Source: Micromonospora costi
Lineage (GTDB): Bacteria > Actinomycetota > Actinomycetes > Mycobacteriales > Micromonosporaceae
Direction: 5' to 3'
Assembly: GCF_003626655.1 (NCBI RefSeq)
Contig: NZ_RBAN01000002.1
Location: 186,001 to 250,000 of the forward strand
DNA: 64,000 nucleotides
This document shows, piece after piece, positions 43,801-53,850 of this stretch; position 1 is the first letter of the stretch, and every line of letters starts with the position of its first letter. The notes below the pieces were generated by a model, which was not told where the DNA came from, searched no databases, and saw only the letters and a program-made list of their open reading frames with translations. A program made the position numbers and the translations under genes.

Positions 43801-44290
43801 ATGGATTGGCTGCTCGAGCAGATCCTCGACTGGCTGACGACGGTGATCCTCGCGACCTTGGACGCACTGATCGGGGTGATCAGCAGCGCGCTGCTGATCA
43901 CCCCTAACGTCACCGCCCTGCCGCAGGTACAGGCGTTGACCGGCCGTTCGATCCTGGTCGTCGACAGCGTCTTCGTGCTGACGTTCATCGCCGCCGGGAT
44001 GCTGACCATGACCGCCGGTGGCAGCGAGAAGTCCCGCTACACGATCAAGGACCTCATCCCCCGGCTGATCGTCGGGTTTGTCACCGCCCATTTCTCTCAG
44101 CTGTGGTGCGGCATGTTGATCGACCTCGCCAATGCCCTCACCGCCGTGCTCACCATCGATGAGGGCGACAGCTATGGCGCGCTGCGTGCGATCAAGACGC
44201 ACGTCGCCGCGGGACAGGACAAGACGCGGGGCTGCTGTTCGTGGTCTGCGTCGCGATCATCGCGTTCCTGCTTGCGGCGACGCAGGCCCG
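43801..44290 (+). pseudogene. VirB6/TrbL-like conjugation membrane protein, truncated
   Basis: Begins MDWLLEQILDWLTTVILATL, with several membrane helices (IGVISSALLITP, SILVVDSVFVLTFIAAGMLT, DLIPRLIVGFVTAHFSQLW) as in the large membrane subunit next to the pilin gene. The frame shifts near 44222 (AAGQDKT...), after which the next helix (LLFVVCVAIIAFLLAATQA) is in another frame. The remaining half of the gene is replaced at about 44290 by a DsbA-family tail. Confidence 0.65.
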
Positions 44291-44606
44291 CAACCTGTGG
44301 ACCGCCGACGAGGTTCTCGACTTCGCCGCCGAGGTGGGCCTGGACCGTACGGAGGCAGCCGAGGCACTGCGCAGCCGCCGTTACCGGGCCCGCGTGACGG
44401 CCGACCAGCGTGAGGCGCAGCGCCTCGGCGCCCGTGGCGCGCCGTTCCTCGTGTTCGATGGCCGCTTCGCCGTCCCCGGGGCCATCGGTACCGATGACCT
44501 GCTGGCGGTGATCACCAAGGCATGGGACGAAAGCCACCCCACGCCGCAGTCGCTGCCGGTCGTCGCTGGCACCGATGGCGTCTGCACCCCGGACGGCTGC
44601 GCATAG
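44291..44606 (+). pseudogene. DsbA/FrnE-family thiol oxidoreductase C-terminal fragment
   Basis: The frame that carries the last VirB6/TrbL helix runs directly into VLDFAAEVGLDRTEAAEALR, SRRYRARVTADQREAQRLGA and RGAPFLVFDGRFAVPGAIGT, ending CTPDGCA. This is the C-terminal half of DsbA-like FrnE proteins, including the cis-Pro loop (GAPFLVFDG). The N-terminal CxxC half is missing. A deletion joined the two genes. Confidence 0.7.
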
Positions 44607-44754
44607 CCCGAGCCTGGCACCGCCTGACAGCCCTTCCGGAACCCCGCCGGCGACATCCCGCCCGGCATATCTCGCTAGCTTCCCGAGCCAACCGCTCGGG
44701 GGAACAAGCGATGGGCCCAAGAGGGTTCGCCATACCGACGTGGGGTTACAAACC

Positions 44755-45358
44755 ATGACAAACCCGAAGGCGCAGGACAGTGCTCTGATCCTGATCGACC
44801 ACCAGGTCATCTCGATGGGATTCATCAAGACCCAGTCGCCCGAGGTCGCCAAGTTGAACAGCATCACCCTGGTCAAGGCGGCCAAGATCCTCGGCATGCC
44901 CAACCTCTGGGCCAGCAGCACCGAGGACGACAACAAGGACTGGTGGATGCCCGGGCTGAAGGAGATCAGCCCGGAGGCCTACGCGAACCGGATCAAGCGC
45001 ACCGGCATCGGACTCCTGGGACGACCCGGACTTCGTGCGGGCAGTCGAGGCCACCGGTAGCCGGACCCTGATCATGGCCGGCACCACCAACGACGGATGC
45101 CTGGTCTACACCGCCCTCAGCACCAAGCAGGCCGGATACGAGGTCTACGCGGTGCTCGACGCTGGAGGGTCGGTGTTCCAGTACTCCGAAGAAATCGCCC
45201 GACTGCGCATGATTCAGGCCGGCGTCAACCTGATCACCACCGCCGCGGTCCTCGGCGAACTCGCCAGGGACTGGGCCACTCCGCATGGCGCGCAGATTCG
45301 CAAGCTACTGGCTGAGAACCTCACGATCACCATCGGTGGATTCGGGTTGGCGAAGTAG
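44755..45358 (+). pseudogene. Isochorismatase-like cysteine hydrolase with a frameshift
   Basis: ATG 44755 starts MTNPKAQDSALILIDHQVIS, with the catalytic Asp in LIDHQ. Near 45006 the frame changes; the second frame continues DSWDDPDFVRAVEATGSRTL, IMAGTTNDGCLVYTALSTKQ (nucleophile Cys), AGYEVYAVLDAGGS and stops at 45358. Both halves fit one ~200-residue hydrolase of the YcaC/nicotinamidase-like type, so one base has been gained or lost. A sequencing error is the alternative. Confidence 0.8.
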
Positions 45359-45629
45359 ACACAGTGCCCCAGCGGGCCCGACGGCAGGCTGCGCTCGCTC
45401 AACTCAGCCCCCCGCCGGGCCCGCGAACGGCCGTCCCAGTGAAGAGAGCGGAACAGGCAGCCCTCCCTGGCGCGCAACGCTGTAACGCACCATCGACGGG
45501 CAGCGCCTATCAATGTTGGAAGGCCGGGTGCGAGGCCTCGTAGACGGGCGGGACCGCCCGACCCCCGCGGTTCCGCCCGTTCAAAACCGATCAGCGCACC
45601 ATGACGCGCGTGGGAGGCAACCCAATCAC
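45359..45629. other. Intergenic
   Basis: No gene seen. A GCGGGCCCG/CGGGCCCGC pair near 45371 and 45416 could form a long-loop hairpin. Confidence 0.3.
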
Positions 45630-45836
45630 ATGTCCAGGCCGACCCCGCGCACCCCACCGCCACACTGGCCGGGCCGCCACAACGGCACGGCAGCACCGCC
45701 GAGCTGGAACTTGCCTACTCAGCCCCTTCCTCACCGACGGCAATCAACAGGCGACTTGTGGCCGTTCGCCATGTTCGGCGGAATCACCTTGCCGATCGCG
45801 TGCCTCGCCATAATCGTGGTCGTGTTGGCACGATGA
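45630..45836 (+). CDS. Small single-TM membrane protein
   Basis: 68 residues from ATG 45630 (GGGAGG upstream). A Pro/His-rich N-terminal half (PTPRTPPPHWPGRH) is followed by LWPFAMFGGITLPIACLAII, a single membrane helix ending VVVLAR. Similar small genes occur in actinomycete conjugative elements. Function unknown. Confidence 0.5.
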   Translation: MSRPTPRTPPPHWPGRHNGTAAPPSWNLPTQPLPHRRQSTGDLWPFAMFGGITLPIACLAIIVVVLAR

Positions 45837-45985
45837 CCATCGGCGCCTCGCCCCGGAGCCGCCGTCTGCCGGCGCCGAAGCGGCACCTTCCTCGATTCCC
45901 AACAGGTCCTGCTGCCATTGCGACCGCACGCAAGGGTGTCGCGGCCGCAGGACCGGAGCACCGGATCGCCCGGCGCGACCTTAAT

Positions 45986-46402
45986 CTAACGCTGAGCAGG
46001 TGTCGGGTTCGTTTGGGAATGTGCGCGGGCATTGAGGAACCAATGCGCGGCGACCAATGGGATGACGCCGACGGGGTACCAGGCAACATCAATGAGGTCG
46101 AACTGGGCACCTAGCAGCTGGCGCGCGAGCCAGCTGCGTTGGGAGAGTGCCGCGGGTATGGGGGTGAGCTGTGCAAATTCGATGAACCAGCAGTATGCGA
46201 TCGCGGCGCCGCTGGCGGCCAGTGGAGAGATCAGCGGCCATATGAAGATCACGATCGTGTAGACGATGGCCGCGGACAAGGCGGCGCCAGCGTACTGTTC
46301 GATGGGCCCCTCCATCGTGGCGCGGATTGCGAAGGCCGCGGCTGCAAAGCCGGCTGCCGATACCACCATCAGCAGCCGAGTCCAGCGCACTGCGAGCGAC
46401 AT
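45986..46402 (-). CDS. DUF2809-like small integral membrane protein
   Basis: About 138 residues from ATG 46402. Four membrane helices are visible; the family-like part is AYCWFIEFAQLTPIPAALSQ, RSWLARQLLGAQFDLIDVAW, YPVGVIPLVAAHW. The conserved E..QL and F...D residues in membrane helices recall VanZ/DUF2809 proteins. Role unknown. It stands alone. Confidence 0.65.
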   Translation of the reverse strand: MSLAVRWTRLLMVVSAAGFAAAAFAIRATMEGPIEQYAGAALSAAIVYTIVIFIWPLISPLAASGAAIAYCWFIEFAQLTPIPAALSQRSWLARQLLGAQFDLIDVAWYPVGVIPLVAAHWFLNARAHSQTNPTPAQR

Positions 46403-46489
46403 CGCGCCATCATAAGTGGCAGCGCAGCTAAGGTGGCAGCTGGTCTGCTGAGCTTGGACGGGCTGCAACTGCACCGCTGCCCATTGCAA

Positions 46490-46974
46490 GGCTCAGCTGC
46501 CGCACCCGATCGTTAACGCCGTGACCTGCTCACGCTCCTTCATCAGGCGGGATAGACAGCAGTTGACGTACTTTCAAGCCGTTGAGTACCCGTGTGAAAC
46601 AGGACGCCGCACCCGCTCTGACCTGTGGTAACGACGAGTCACAGCTAGGGCTCGGTGCAGTTGAGTGCGGTGCGGTGCGGTTGGGTGCCCTTCGAAGTCG
46701 TTCAGGGCACGCTACTGCTTTCAGCCTGCTGCCGGATCCGGAGCAAAGCCGCAGGAGAGGGTAGGTGCCGTTGGCTGCAGTTGGCCGCCGTTCTATGCGT
46801 GTCAGCGCCGTTCGCACACCCTCCGTTGCTCTCAACCCGCTCCCCCGTCGACGCAAGCTTGGGAGGACAGGCTGACATCCTCCGTCGATGTCTCAACCGG
46901 GTGCCGTAGGAATGCGTGTTCTCGACGGGCAGGCCAGATGCGGGAGAGAACCTCGTCGTCGAAGGCAGCGGCCA
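46490..46974. other. Intergenic with GTTGG-rich short repeats
   Basis: No gene recognised in about 485 bases. The stretch 46640-46820 carries repeated short motifs (GGTGCAGTTGAGTGCGG, GCGGTTGGGTGCC, GTGCCGTTGGCTGCAGTTGG, CGCCGTTC), which look like a decayed short-repeat cluster. Confidence 0.35.
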
Positions 46975-47814
46975 TCAGTGCTGGACGGCGAACCGGGCGG
47001 GCGGAAGACCGGCTACGCCGACGTCCGCAGCGAACACCGCTCCGGACACCTCGGCGCCGTCCGACCGGGCGGTGGTGACGAACATCCAGCGGTAGTCAGG
47101 ACCGCCGAACGACACGTTCGTGACCAGCGGCGCGGGCACGCGTAACGCGCGGTCCGGGACGAGCCCGGGCGTGTAGCGGAACAGCATGCCGGATCCCCAC
47201 GACGCCACCCAGACTCCGCCGTCGGCGTCGACGGCGATCCCGTCGGGGTGCGCGACCCGGACCGCGGCGGCCCGAGTGCCGCGCCTCTCGTACGCCGTCA
47301 CCGTGTCGGCGAACGTGTCAGCGTGGTAGAGGATGCGACCGTCCGGGCTGGTGTCGACGCCGTTGGACGCGCCCACGCATCCGGCAAGGACGACATGATT
47401 CAGGTCCTGATCCATCACGTACAGGGACGCGCGTTCGGCCCGCGTCCGGTCGATCGACCCGACGTAGAGGTTGCCGTCGCGTCCGCACACCGCGTCGTTC
47501 AGCGCCAGGTCGACCGGCCCGGGTAGCGACAGCAATGGTTGAAAGATCCCGTCGGCGGGGTCGAGGGCACCGATGTCCCGCCCGGAGACCCCGAGCCACC
47601 CCCCGTCGGCCCGCGGTACAAGGGCGGTGACCGCCCGACCACACGTCACGGCGGAGGCGGCGCCGGTGGCGGGATCGAGGGTCCAGAGCCGGCGGCCGTC
47701 GATGTCCACCAGCCGCAGAAGGGCGAGAGCGGCGTCCCAGACCGGGCACTCCCCCAGCTCACAGCGCAGATCGCCCACCACCGACCAGTCGGGGTCCTCG
47801 GGCGTCACAGCCAT
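46975..47814 (-). CDS. SMP-30/gluconolactonase-like sugar lactonase
   Basis: About 279 residues with the six-bladed beta-propeller pattern of SMP-30: ELGECPVWD (metal-binding Glu) near 19, [20 protein letters not shown] (metal-binding Asn and Asp) near 150-170, and [20 protein letters not shown]. The family opens sugar-acid lactones with a divalent metal. It starts by overlapping the SDR stop (ATG 47814, or GTG 47808) and is last in the five-gene operon, where it would hydrolyse the lactone made by the sugar dehydrogenase step. Confidence 0.87.
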   Translation of the reverse strand: MAVTPEDPDWSVVGDLRCELGECPVWDAALALLRLVDIDGRRLWTLDPATGAASAVTCGRAVTALVPRADGGWLGVSGRDIGALDPADGIFQPLLSLPGPVDLALNDAVCGRDGNLYVGSIDRTRAERASLYVMDQDLNHVVLAGCVGASNGVDTSPDGRILYHADTFADTVTAYERRGTRAAAVRVAHPDGIAVDADGGVWVASWGSGMLFRYTPGLVPDRALRVPAPLVTNVSFGGPDYRWMFVTTARSDGAEVSGAVFAADVGVAGLPPARFAVQH

Positions 47815-48527
47815 CTCGCCCGTAGATCGGGGCGGAGCCACGCCGCCGGTGAGGCGATGGACAGGCCTCCGTCGACCGGCAGGACGACGCCGGTGATGAA
47901 ATCCGCCCCTGGGGAGGCGAGGAAGGCCACGGCGGCGGCGACGTCGTCGGGTCGGCCGACTCGCCGCAGTGGATACCCTTCGGTGACCGAGGGCAGGTCA
48001 GCCTTGCCGATCATGCCCGGAGCGACAGCGTTGACGCGGACCCCCGCTGGACCGTACTCCAGAGCTAGCTGGCGCACGAGTCCCTCCACGCCGGCTTTCG
48101 CGGCCGCGTAGCCGGGCAGGCCGGGCGCGGCGAGGTTCGCGTTGACCGAGCTGACCGCGACGACGGCGCCGCCGCGCGGTAGCAGGGGCAGGGCCGCGCG
48201 GACGACGTAGAACGTCGAGCCGAGGGTCACGTCGATGGCCGCCCGCCACTGCACGTCGGTGGTCCGCGTCGCCGCGGCGACCGGCATGACCGCGGCGGCG
48301 GGCACCACGACGTCGAGCCGGCCGAGGATGCGGTGGGCCTCGGCGACGGCGCGGGCCGCAGCCTCCGGGTCGGCGCAGTCGGCCACCAGCTCTGCCGCGA
48401 AGGCCGGGTCGCTGTGCTGCTCGAGGGAGACGCCCACCACGCGATCGCCGGCTTCGGTGAAGGTGCGGGCGATCGCGGTGCCGATCGGCGAGGAGCCGCC
48501 GATGACGAGGATGCCGCGTCCGCTCAC
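47805..48527 (-). CDS. SDR family oxidoreductase, probable sugar dehydrogenase
   Basis: 240 residues. GGSSPIGTA near 10 is the cofactor loop, [20 protein letters not shown] holds the catalytic Ser, Tyr and Lys, and [11 protein letters not shown] is the usual end. The NNAG motif is replaced by PAAAV. The GTG start overlaps the aldolase stop (GTGA). With a lactonase directly after it, oxidation of a sugar to a lactone is the likely role. Confidence 0.87.
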   Translation of the reverse strand: MSGRGILVIGGSSPIGTAIARTFTEAGDRVVGVSLEQHSDPAFAAELVADCADPEAAARAVAEAHRILGRLDVVVPAAAVMPVAAATRTTDVQWRAAIDVTLGSTFYVVRAALPLLPRGGAVVAVSSVNANLAAPGLPGYAAAKAGVEGLVRQLALEYGPAGVRVNAVAPGMIGKADLPSVTEGYPLRRVGRPDDVAAAVAFLASPGADFITGVVLPVDGGLSIASPAAWLRPDLRARWL

Positions 48528-49420
48528 CGGGCAAGTCCGAGGTCGGCGAGGATCGCGGCGAGCGAGTCGCGGCTGGCCGGGTCGAGCGGGCGGGCCGGCG
48601 ACCGTACGGTGGCGTCGGCGATGAGGCCACGCCGCACCAGCACCTCCTTGTGCACCGCCCAGGCGATGCCCTGCTGAAGTCCGAAGAGGATCAGTGGCAG
48701 CAGCCGGGCGAACTCGGCTCGGGCGTCGGCGTGCCGGCCGGCTTGCCAGTCGGCGAGCACCGGACCGAGCAGGTCGGGGAACTCGCAGGCGGGCATGGTG
48801 CCGATCGCTCCACGGGCGTACTCCTCCAGGCAGAACTGGGCGTTCTGGCCGCCGAGCACGGCGAAGCGGTCGTCGGCGCGGGCGGCGACCACCGCGGCGA
48901 CCTTGGGCGCGGTCGGCGGCGATTCGACCTTGACGGAGGTGACGCCGTCAAGTTTGCCGAGTTCGGCGATGAGGACGGGCGGCATCGTGACACCGGTGGC
49001 GCCGGGCGCGTCCTGGACCATGACCTCGACCCCGGTGGCGGCGGCCACATCGGCGTAGAAGGTGAGCAGCTGATCGGGGGTCGGCTTCACCATGAACGGA
49101 GGAAGCACCATCAGTGCGGAGGCCCCACCGGCCACCGCGGCGCCGGCCTGTTCAATCGCGGTCACTGTCGACGTGCCGTTGACCCCGGCGACGACCGGGA
49201 CCGCGCCGGCGACTACCTCGGTGACGGCTGTGAGGATCTGGGCCCGCTCCTCGGTGGTGAGCGCGAAGCCTTCGCTCGCCATGCCGAAGACGGCGACGCC
49301 GGTGACGCCGCTGGCGAGCTGGAACTCGGTCAGCCGACGCAGGCTGGGCAGATCGAGGGCGCCGTCGGACTCGAACGGGGTAGCGAGGATCGGCACGAGA
49401 CCGTGCACGGTGTGGGGCAC
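48524..49420 (-). CDS. DapA-family aldolase/dehydratase
   Basis: A 298-residue TIM-barrel of the dihydrodipicolinate synthase/N-acetylneuraminate lyase family. Lys164 (TSVKVES) is the Schiff-base lysine; the phosphate-like loop reads GMASEGF (usually GTTGE). The usual catalytic Tyr (YNxP) is replaced: the motif reads VQDAPGATG, with Gln at that place. So it is unlikely to be true DapA and more likely cleaves or dehydrates a 2-keto-3-deoxy sugar acid. AAGGAG precedes the GTG start, which abuts the dehydratase stop. Confidence 0.85.
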   Translation of the reverse strand: MPHTVHGLVPILATPFESDGALDLPSLRRLTEFQLASGVTGVAVFGMASEGFALTTEERAQILTAVTEVVAGAVPVVAGVNGTSTVTAIEQAGAAVAGGASALMVLPPFMVKPTPDQLLTFYADVAAATGVEVMVQDAPGATGVTMPPVLIAELGKLDGVTSVKVESPPTAPKVAAVVAARADDRFAVLGGQNAQFCLEEYARGAIGTMPACEFPDLLGPVLADWQAGRHADARAEFARLLPLILFGLQQGIAWAVHKEVLVRRGLIADATVRSPARPLDPASRDSLAAILADLGLAR

Positions 49421-50584
49421 TCAGGACTCCTTGGCCAGGGCGCGAACCGCCTCGGCGTCGACGTTGACGCCGAGACCGGGTCCCGCGGGCAGATCGAACG
49501 CGGCCGGGTGCACGGGCACCGGCCCGGTGAGGATGCGGGATCCGACCTCGGTGGAGCTCGGCTGGTACTCGAACGCGGCGAGGTCGGCGACTACCGCGGC
49601 GACATGCAGGCCGGCCGCCAGGGAGACACCCATGCCGACCGAGTGGTGCGGTGCGACGGGCACATGCCGGGCAGCGCACAGTTCGGCGATCGCCATCGCC
49701 TCGGTGATGCCGGTACGGGCCACGTCCGGCTGGGCGATCCGTAACGCCCGGGCATCCAGCCACTGCGCGAACTCGTACCGGTTGCGCAGCGTCTCGCCGA
49801 CCGCGACCGGCAGCGCGGCACGCGCGGCCAGTTCGGCGTGCCCGGCGATGTCCTCCGGCGCCAGCGGTGCCTCCAGGAACCAGGCACCCCGTTCGGCGAG
49901 TCCCTGGGCCAGCGCGACGGCCTCGTCCACCCCGTACGCCCAGTGCCCGTCGACCGCGACCCGCAGGTCGGGGGCGCTGTTCCGCACGGCATCGACGGTC
50001 GCGAGGTCGGCGGCGACGCCGTGACCCAGGTGCAGCTTGACTGCGGTGGCTCCGCGGTCCACCCAGTCACGGGCCAGGGCCGCCCGCTCGGGATCGGTGG
50101 GCCGGGGCAGTCCGGAGACGTACGTGGGCAGGCGGGTACGGAACGCGCCGCCGAGCAGCTGCGCGACACCGAGCCCGGCCAGCCGGCCGGCGAGGTCCCA
50201 CAGCGCGATGTCGACGGCGGCGAGGGCATCCGCCTGGTGGCCGACCAGGTGCCCGCGCTCACGCATCAGGTCGCGCAGCCGGTGCCAGGCCGGGCGGGGG
50301 GCGGTGGCGTCCATGCCGACCAGTACCGGGGCGATGAGCAGGTCGACGATGGCGGCCGGCACCTCCGGCGCCACCGGGGCGAGGGCCTCCCCCCAGCCGG
50401 TGGTGCCGTCCTCGGCCACCACCTCCACCAACAGGGTCTCGTATCGGGAGGAGTAGAGGCTGCGCCATGGTTCGCGCACCTCGTAGCCGCTGCCGATCGC
50501 ACCGCCGTCCTGCTTCGGCCCCAGGTACGCCTCGTCGGCGCGCACCTTCAGCACGTGGGTGTGCACCGCGCGGACCCGCATCAT
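49421..50584 (-). CDS. Enolase-superfamily acid-sugar dehydratase (MR/MLE type), copy 1
   Basis: 387 residues with the capping domain and barrel of mandelate racemase relatives. Lys183-x-His185 (VKLHLG) stands where many have KxK; metal ligands are Asp212 (VDGHW), Glu238 (LEAP) and Glu264 (VGE); Asp287 (QPD) and His313/His314 (APHHSVG) form the base. This set suits removal of water from a sugar acid. Two ATGs overlap the upstream stop (50584 and 50581); AAGGAGG lies directly before. It feeds the DapA-like enzyme next in the operon. Confidence 0.87.
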   Translation of the reverse strand: MMRVRAVHTHVLKVRADEAYLGPKQDGGAIGSGYEVREPWRSLYSSRYETLLVEVVAEDGTTGWGEALAPVAPEVPAAIVDLLIAPVLVGMDATAPRPAWHRLRDLMRERGHLVGHQADALAAVDIALWDLAGRLAGLGVAQLLGGAFRTRLPTYVSGLPRPTDPERAALARDWVDRGATAVKLHLGHGVAADLATVDAVRNSAPDLRVAVDGHWAYGVDEAVALAQGLAERGAWFLEAPLAPEDIAGHAELAARAALPVAVGETLRNRYEFAQWLDARALRIAQPDVARTGITEAMAIAELCAARHVPVAPHHSVGMGVSLAAGLHVAAVVADLAAFEYQPSSTEVGSRILTGPVPVHPAAFDLPAGPGLGVNVDAEAVRALAKES

Positions 50585-53500
50585 GCCTCCTTGCCGCAGA
50601 CCAGCCGTACCGGGCGGGACCGCCGGTCACCGACCTGCACCGTGTACGTGAACCCGGCCGACAGCTCGTCCACCGGCACGGTCCACTCATTGGGGTAGAC
50701 CGTGCGGTCGAGGTGCTGCCACGTGGCGCCGTCGTCGAGGGACCAGTGCAGGGTCGCGGCGTCGCTGGTGGCCGCCTGCACGTACGCGTGGTAGCGGCTG
50801 CCGTCCGGCTTGGGGATCAGAATGCCGCGCACCGGGCCGACCGGGCCGTCGTCGAAGTGATGCGCACCGACGGGCGTGGCGTCCGTGCGGTGCAACGGCA
50901 CGTCCAGCGGGCCGACGCCGTAGACGATGACGGCGGTGATGCCGTGCCCGGAGATGTTGACGGTGAGCCGTTGGTCGACGACGCTGGCCGGTTCCGCTTC
51001 GCCGCGGTCTCGGATCACGGCCGCCCGGTACGGCACCCCCGGGGTCATCGGCACCCGCGCCGCGTCCAGCGTCACGGTCACCGTCGTCGGGGCCGCCGCG
51101 GCGTTGGTGAGACTCACGCAGAGCACGTCACCGCCCTCGGCGGCGATCCAGTTGACCTGCTCGGTGTCCAGGCGTACGAGCCCCTTTGGCAGCCAGAGCC
51201 AGACGCCGTCCGCACCGTGGAAGCGGCCCGGTCGGTGGCCGTAGATGCGGTAGGCGAACCAGACGTAGTTCTGCTCGAACTCGGCCGGGAAGTGGATTGC
51301 GCCGCCGGAGCGGGTCTCGTGCTCGGCGATCAGGTAGTCGATGGCCATGCCGAGCTGGGCCGGCGCGTGGTGGTAGTAGACGGTGGTGTTGCCGAACGGC
51401 CCGGTGTAGGGGAAGTCCGGGCGCAGGTGGTGCGCGGTGAACTGTCGGTAGTAGTAGCCGGGGTAGTTCGTGAACCGTCCGACCAGCGCGTTGTGCGCCA
51501 CGTCCCGCAGCAGGTCGTCGCTGGTGTGAGCGGCGAGCCGGAGCAGGAACGGCGCCCACGCCGGGTTGAGGGTGAACCCGTTGAACCGGTAGGTGTTGAT
51601 GGCCTCGATGCTCAGTCCGGTCGGCGACACCTGCCAGGCCGGCACCTCCTCGTCGGGCACGTCGGTGACCGGATACGGGTACAGGGCGGCAGGGTCCCAC
51701 CAGCCGCTGAGCTCGATCTGCCGGTCGACGAACAGGGGCCGCTGCGGCACGGTCACCGTGGCGTCGGGCACCGGTCGGGCGAAGACCATGGTGACGAAAC
51801 GCTTCGCCTCGGCGTACGCGGCGTCCAGGTAGTGCGCGCGGCCGGTCTCTTCGTACATCTCCAGCAGGTCGACCCAGGCACGGCAGTAGTAGATGGCGAA
51901 GTCGTGCGGGTCGGCCTCGCCGTCGTACGGCTGGCCGAGTTCTTCGGCGACGTACCGGTCGGCGGCTTCCTCGGCCTGCTGCCGCCAGGTGGCGTCGCGG
52001 GTCATCCGGTACGCGGCCAGCGGTGCGCTCATCGGGCTGCGCTTGAGCCAGTAGTCCTGCGCGTCGAGTGAGGACAGTGCCAGCTCGCGGGCGGCGGTGA
52101 GGGCACCCCGGGACAGCGTGTGCAGCGGGGCGAGGGCGGGCGCGCCGAACGGGGTGCCGCACAGCATGTTCTTCGTCGGGTCGCCGTAGACCGTGGCGTC
52201 CGCGCGCGGCGTCCAGCCGTACGCGTTGCGCGACAGGTGGAACTCGGCCGTCGGTAGCGCCCTTTCCTCGTACAGCTCGTCGTCGCCGGTCAGCAGATAG
52301 GCACCGAGCAGCACCGAGGTGGTGGTGGCACGGACGGCCTGGTCGTTCTCGATGTCGATGAAGCCCTTGGCGCGGCTCCACCAGCCGCTCGGCGAGCCCT
52401 GGTAGTCGACCCGGTCGTCGCTGGTCGGGCCGGCCTTCATCAGGTCGATGAGGTGGTGCACGGTGTCGGTGAGTGAGGCGTGGACATTGCGCCGGTATGC
52501 GTAGTAGCCGTACTCACCGCGCAGCAGGTCACGGTAGGCGTCGTACAGCTCGGTGCGTGCGGCGTAGAGGCCGACGGTGAACCGGTACGGTTCGCCGGCG
52601 CGCAGGTCGGCCCGCCGCCCGTACTGCGGGGCGTAGAGGGTCGGCTGAACTCGCCCGTCGGGGGTGCGCAGGGCCATCCCGAACGGCTGGTCGTCGTCGC
52701 CGCGACCCGACTCGTACTCGAACGGCAGCTCGGTAGCGGGGGCGAACAGGCCGGTGGTGACGGGCCCGCGCTGCACCAGGCACATCGGCGCGAACAACTC
52801 GTCGCGGCCCACCGAGGCGGGCCCGCCGATCATCCGGGCGTGCCGCAACGGACCGCACAGCACCTCGTCGACGTCGTCCTCGTGGGTGGCGGCGAAGGCC
52901 CGGTAGGCGACCACGAACCGGCCGTCGACCCGTGGGGTCAGCGCGATGTCGACCAACGGATGCGGCCCCGCCAACCGCCAGGTGACCGTGAGGGTGAACA
53001 GGTCGCCGCCGCCGCGCAGCCGCACCGCGTTCGCGCCGAGCGGTTCGACCGCGTCGAACCGTACGGGGTGCGCGTCGAGGCTGCGTTGGAGATCGCGCCG
53101 GCTACCGCCGTCGCCGTGCAGCACCAGCCACCGCTCGCCGAGCGGCTCGCCGGCGGGTTCCCAGCCGCGCTCGCCCCGGATCAGCAGCTGCGCGGCGTAC
53201 CCCGACCGGTCGTCCCAGCGCACGGCCGCGACGTCCAGGCGGTACGCGGCGCCCTCCACCGCGGTGTACGGCTCGACGACGGCGGCGGCCGGGTCGATGT
53301 CGGTGGCCGGACGTCGGTGGGCGGGGGCCGTGCGGGGGCCCAGGTCGACCACCTCGACCGGGCCGAAGCCGGCGACGGTCCCGGCGGCCCCGAACCCGAC
53401 GCCGCCCCCCTCGATCGGGTCGGGATCGGAGGCCGTCGCCGCGGTGCGTCCGTCGACCGTGACCGTGATCCGGCCGTCCACGACAGTTACCTCGACGGGG

Positions 53501-53850
53501 AGCCACCGGTCGAAGTCGAAGGCCAGGATGTCGTCGGCGAGCAGCTCGTCGCGCCCGCCGGCGTGGCGCAGCACCGACAGGTACCGCACCCCGGTGCGGA
53601 CCCGCAGGCGGACCGCGTACCACTGCGCGGCGTCGGCGTTGACCCGCAGCTCCGCGGTGCTGACGTCGGCGCCGTGCCGCGGCTCGGGCAGTCGCACCGC
53701 GGTGCGGACCGCGTGGTTGCCGATCATCGCCGCTAGCGGCGCCCCGAGCAGGTGCCGCCCGTCGGGCTGGCCGCGACCGTCGAGTTCCACGTTCGCGTCG
53801 AACGGGTCGACAATCCGATCGACGACTGGAAATGCATGATCAGACGCCAC
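50581..53850 (-). CDS. Large putative glycan-active protein, first gene of the sugar operon
   Basis: About 1089 residues from GTG 53850; no signal peptide, so probably cytosolic. The N-terminal ~150 residues look like a concanavalin-like sandwich (GRITVTVDGRT...). A second beta-rich part (to about 430) is followed by a helical region (about 430-820) with SLTDTVHHLIDLMKAGPTSD, GYYYRQFTAHHLRPDFPYTG, typical of six-hairpin (alpha/alpha) glycosidases and lyases. The C-terminus carries Fn3-like strands (SRYHAYVQAATSDAATLHWS). No published family signature is recognised. Operon position suggests it acts on an imported oligosaccharide. Confidence 0.7.
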   Translation of the reverse strand: MASDHAFPVVDRIVDPFDANVELDGRGQPDGRHLLGAPLAAMIGNHAVRTAVRLPEPRHGADVSTAELRVNADAAQWYAVRLRVRTGVRYLSVLRHAGGRDELLADDILAFDFDRWLPVEVTVVDGRITVTVDGRTAATASDPDPIEGGGVGFGAAGTVAGFGPVEVVDLGPRTAPAHRRPATDIDPAAAVVEPYTAVEGAAYRLDVAAVRWDDRSGYAAQLLIRGERGWEPAGEPLGERWLVLHGDGGSRRDLQRSLDAHPVRFDAVEPLGANAVRLRGGGDLFTLTVTWRLAGPHPLVDIALTPRVDGRFVVAYRAFAATHEDDVDEVLCGPLRHARMIGGPASVGRDELFAPMCLVQRGPVTTGLFAPATELPFEYESGRGDDDQPFGMALRTPDGRVQPTLYAPQYGRRADLRAGEPYRFTVGLYAARTELYDAYRDLLRGEYGYYAYRRNVHASLTDTVHHLIDLMKAGPTSDDRVDYQGSPSGWWSRAKGFIDIENDQAVRATTTSVLLGAYLLTGDDELYEERALPTAEFHLSRNAYGWTPRADATVYGDPTKNMLCGTPFGAPALAPLHTLSRGALTAARELALSSLDAQDYWLKRSPMSAPLAAYRMTRDATWRQQAEEAADRYVAEELGQPYDGEADPHDFAIYYCRAWVDLLEMYEETGRAHYLDAAYAEAKRFVTMVFARPVPDATVTVPQRPLFVDRQIELSGWWDPAALYPYPVTDVPDEEVPAWQVSPTGLSIEAINTYRFNGFTLNPAWAPFLLRLAAHTSDDLLRDVAHNALVGRFTNYPGYYYRQFTAHHLRPDFPYTGPFGNTTVYYHHAPAQLGMAIDYLIAEHETRSGGAIHFPAEFEQNYVWFAYRIYGHRPGRFHGADGVWLWLPKGLVRLDTEQVNWIAAEGGDVLCVSLTNAAAAPTTVTVTLDAARVPMTPGVPYRAAVIRDRGEAEPASVVDQRLTVNISGHGITAVIVYGVGPLDVPLHRTDATPVGAHHFDDGPVGPVRGILIPKPDGSRYHAYVQAATSDAATLHWSLDDGATWQHLDRTVYPNEWTVPVDELSAGFTYTVQVGDRRSRPVRLVCGKEA

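Noticed and set aside
44241..44606. Independent small DsbA gene
   Set aside because: No CxxC half or start; its N-terminus is a leftover VirB6/TrbL helix, so it is a chimera.
52480..53736. Long plus-strand frame opposite the large sugar-operon gene
   Set aside because: No motif and atypical composition; the minus-strand gene fits the operon spacing.
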